From an uncultured Alphaproteobacteria bacterium (lineage in GTDB: Bacteria > Pseudomonadota > Alphaproteobacteria > HIMB59 > GCA-002718135): DNA of 62,308 bases. The notes under the pieces were generated by a model, which searched no databases, had not been told where the DNA came from, and worked only from the letters and a program-made list of their open reading frames with translations. Numbering within the stretch: the stretch's first letter is position 1; each line of letters starts with the position of its first letter. Below are positions 59,744 through 62,308 of the stretch, piece by piece. The DNA is taken from NCBI GenBank assembly GCA_902627245.1, contig CACOIH010000006.1, positions 1-62,308 of the forward strand. Reading direction: 5' to 3'. The position numbers and the translations under genes are program-made.

Positions 59744-60859
59744 ATGTTTAAACACTTAGCTGCAAATCCGCACTCCTCAAAGGGAAGACTTCATGTAGAG
59801 CATGATATAGATCTTAGAAACCCTTTTGAAAGAGATAGAGCTAGAGTAATTCATTCAAATTCCTTTAGAAAATTAAAATATAAGACACAAGTGTTTATTG
59901 AGAGTGAAAGTGATTATTATAGAACAAGGTTAACTCATTCTCTTGAAGTTGCACAAATATCTAGATCAATATGTAGATTAATAGACTTAAATGAGGATCT
60001 TGGAGAAACAGTAGCTTTGGCTCATGATTTAGGACATCCGCCTTTTGGGCATAGCGGTGAAGATTCTTTGAATGAATCAATGCAAAATTTTGGTGGGTTT
60101 AATCATAATGATCAAACTTTAAGAGTATTAACATTAATTGAGAAAAGACACCCTTATTTTGATGGATTAAATTTAACTTGGGAAAGTTTAGAAGGGATAG
60201 TTAAGCACAATGGAGTTATTTGTGAAAAATTACCTTATCACTTAGAAGAATATAATAAAAAACATAATTTAAACTTAAATTTCCAACCCTATCTTGAATC
60301 ACAAATTGCAAGTATATCTGACGATATTGCTTATAATAATCATGATATTGAAGATGCTGTGAGAGCAAATTTAATAAATTTACATCAATTATCGGATATT
60401 TTATTTTTTAAAAATATTATAATTGAGCTTCAGGACCAATACAAAGATATATCTGATAAACAATTACTTTATCAAGTATTAAGAAATTCTATGTCTAATA
60501 TGATAAATGATATTTATGACACTACTGCTCTTAATTTATCAACAAACTTTAATTCTATAAAAGATATACAAAATCATAAAACATTTGTTATTTCTTATTC
60601 TGATAAAATGCAAAAAAATTGTAATATGATTAAAGAATTTTTAAATATTTGTGTCTACAATCATAAAAATCTTCTAGACAAAAGAAATTATTCCAAAAAT
60701 GTTGTTCAGAAACTATTTATTTTTTTTAAGAAAAATACTAATAAACTGCCTAAAGATTGGATAACTCAAGACATAGAAATTGAAAGATTAATCTGTGATT
60801 ATATTTCAGGAATGACTGATAGATTTGCGATAAATCTATATAAGGAAATTTATGAATAG
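59744..60859 (+). CDS. dgt: Deoxyguanosinetriphosphate triphosphohydrolase-like protein
   Basis: RDRARVIHSNSFRKLKYKTQVF; RTRLTHSLEVAQI; ALAHDLGHPPFGHSGE HD motifs. Confidence 0.93.
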   Translation: MFKHLAANPHSSKGRLHVEHDIDLRNPFERDRARVIHSNSFRKLKYKTQVFIESESDYYRTRLTHSLEVAQISRSICRLIDLNEDLGETVALAHDLGHPPFGHSGEDSLNESMQNFGGFNHNDQTLRVLTLIEKRHPYFDGLNLTWESLEGIVKHNGVICEKLPYHLEEYNKKHNLNLNFQPYLESQIASISDDIAYNNHDIEDAVRANLINLHQLSDILFFKNIIIELQDQYKDISDKQLLYQVLRNSMSNMINDIYDTTALNLSTNFNSIKDIQNHKTFVISYSDKMQKNCNMIKEFLNICVYNHKNLLDKRNYSKNVVQKLFIFFKKNTNKLPKDWITQDIEIERLICDYISGMTDRFAINLYKEIYE

Positions 60860-62308
60860 TTATATACAAAAACTACTTAATTTTTTTCGTGAATATACTG
60901 ATGAATTGTTAAATAATAAAGTAATTTCAGAAATAAATAAAAATCAAATTAGTTTAGATTATTTATCAAATAACAAAAAGGGTGATATAGCTTCCAATTT
61001 TTATCTAATAATTAAAAAGAAAATAATAGATAAAAACTATAAATTTGAAGATAATTTTAGAGAAAGAATATTAAAAATTGATTTTATAGAAAATTTCGAG
61101 ATTTCAGATAACGGATTTATTAATTTCTTTTTAAAAGATGAGTTTATTCTCAACTCACTATATAAAATATATGACAATAAATTTAATGATGAAATAAAAT
61201 TTGGAGATAATAAAAAAATAAATATTGAATTTGTTTCTGCTAATCCAACTGGTCCAATACATATTGCACATATCAGAGGTGCAATTTTTGGTGATGTTTT
61301 AAGTACGCTCTATAAAAAAACAGGTTTCAATGTTACAAAAGAATATTATGTAAATGATGCTGGATCTCAAATAGATAAATTATCAAATTCTCTATACAAG
61401 AGATATTTAGAGTTGCTTGGTCATAAAATTGAAATTTTAGAAGATGAATACCCAGGAGAATATCTTAAAGAAATCGCTAAAGAAATATATATTAAAGATA
61501 AGGATACTTGGGTCTCAAAAAACAATAATGAAAGACATTCATTTTTTAAAAATATAGCCGTTAAAAAACTATTAGATGATATCAAAATTGATCTTCAACT
61601 TCTAAATGTTAAATTTGATGTATTTACCCACGAAACTGAAATAGTTAGAAGAAAAATTATAGATGAACTGTTTGAAATATTAAAACAAAAAAATTTATTA
61701 TATGAAGGTATTCTTTCTAAACCAAAAGGAGACAACTCTGATTGGGAGCCAAGAAATCAATTATTATTTCGATCTACAAGTCTAAATGATGATCAAGATA
61801 GACCATTTAAAAAATCAAATGGTGAATGGACATATTTTGCAAATGATGCAGCATATCATTATGACAAATATAAAAGAAGTTTTGATAAACTCATAAATGT
61901 ATGGGGATCAGACCACGTAGGATATATTCCTAGAATGATTTCTTTATTAAACTCAATTCAAAATAATAAAGAATATTTTGAAGTATTAACTTGTCAAATT
62001 GTTAGCCTGATTCAAAATAAGAAAAAAATAAAGATGTCAAAACGCGAAGGTAATTTTATCACCCTTGTTGATGTTTTTAAAAAAGTTGGAAAAGATCCTA
62101 TACGATATTATATGATCTCTACAAGAAATGAAACTGCTATAGATTTTGATTTAGATGATGTTTTAAAAAAAAACAAAGATAATAAGGTTTTTTATTGTCA
62201 GTATGCTTATGCAAGAGCTTCATCTGTAATAAATAAAGCTGAAAAATTAAAAATATATACCGCTAAGTATAAAAACTTAATAGAATTTGAAAAATATATT
62301 TCTATTCA
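60852..62308 (+). CDS. argS: Arginyl-tRNA synthetase (3' truncated by window)
   Basis: Open frame from ATG 60852 to window end, absent from ORF track; FVSANPTGPIHIAHIRGAIFGD, YVNDAGSQIDKL, KMSKREGNF. Confidence 0.95.
   Translation, partial: MNSYIQKLLNFFREYTDELLNNKVISEINKNQISLDYLSNNKKGDIASNFYLIIKKKIIDKNYKFEDNFRERILKIDFIENFEISDNGFINFFLKDEFILNSLYKIYDNKFNDEIKFGDNKKINIEFVSANPTGPIHIAHIRGAIFGDVLSTLYKKTGFNVTKEYYVNDAGSQIDKLSNSLYKRYLELLGHKIEILEDEYPGEYLKEIAKEIYIKDKDTWVSKNNNERHSFFKNIAVKKLLDDIKIDLQLLNVKFDVFTHETEIVRRKIIDELFEILKQKNLLYEGILSKPKGDNSDWEPRNQLLFRSTSLNDDQDRPFKKSNGEWTYFANDAAYHYDKYKRSFDKLINVWGSDHVGYIPRMISLLNSIQNNKEYFEVLTCQIVSLIQNKKKIKMSKREGNFITLVDVFKKVGKDPIRYYMISTRNETAIDFDLDDVLKKNKDNKVFYCQYAYARASSVINKAEKLKIYTAKYKNLIEFEKYISI

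Noticed and set aside
1-62308. CRISPR array, transposon/IS, prophage, toxin-antitoxin or restriction system
   Set aside because: No regularly spaced repeats, transposase, phage structural, TA or RM signatures seen among the ORFs or intergenic regions

Overview
AT-rich, gene-dense window from a streamlined marine-type alphaproteobacterium (SAR11/HIMB59/AEGEAN-169-like by gene content and gene order; the assignment is inference). Most of it is core genome in recognisable alphaproteobacterial order: nusB-thiL-hppA; bamE/ubiquinol-cyt c chaperone/rpmF-plsX-ihfA-merR; rplM-rpsI-argC-hom-recJ; pcm-like/tolC/PopZ-like/valS; and xth-erpA-dgt-argS. Accessory content includes a blue-tuned proteorhodopsin, a TPP-riboswitch-controlled thiB-thiP pair with no adjacent thiQ, NhaD, SulP, an irr-acetoacetyl-CoA synthetase-qor operon, and a sugar-type ABC transporter lying between adenine-salvage genes. 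It also includes a PfkB kinase-IolB-class II aldolase-MTA/SAH nucleosidase cluster, aapJQMP, and umuDC with a perfect alphaproteobacterial LexA box. Five tRNAs are visible (Glu, Pro, Arg, Asn, Cys). I saw no CRISPR array, prophage, transposon or integrase. The best candidate for something undescribed is the iolC/iolB/aldolase/MTAN cluster at 38.9-42.1 kb, which could be a 5-deoxy-sugar salvage module rather than (or as well as) inositol catabolism. That is a hypothesis from gene order only.
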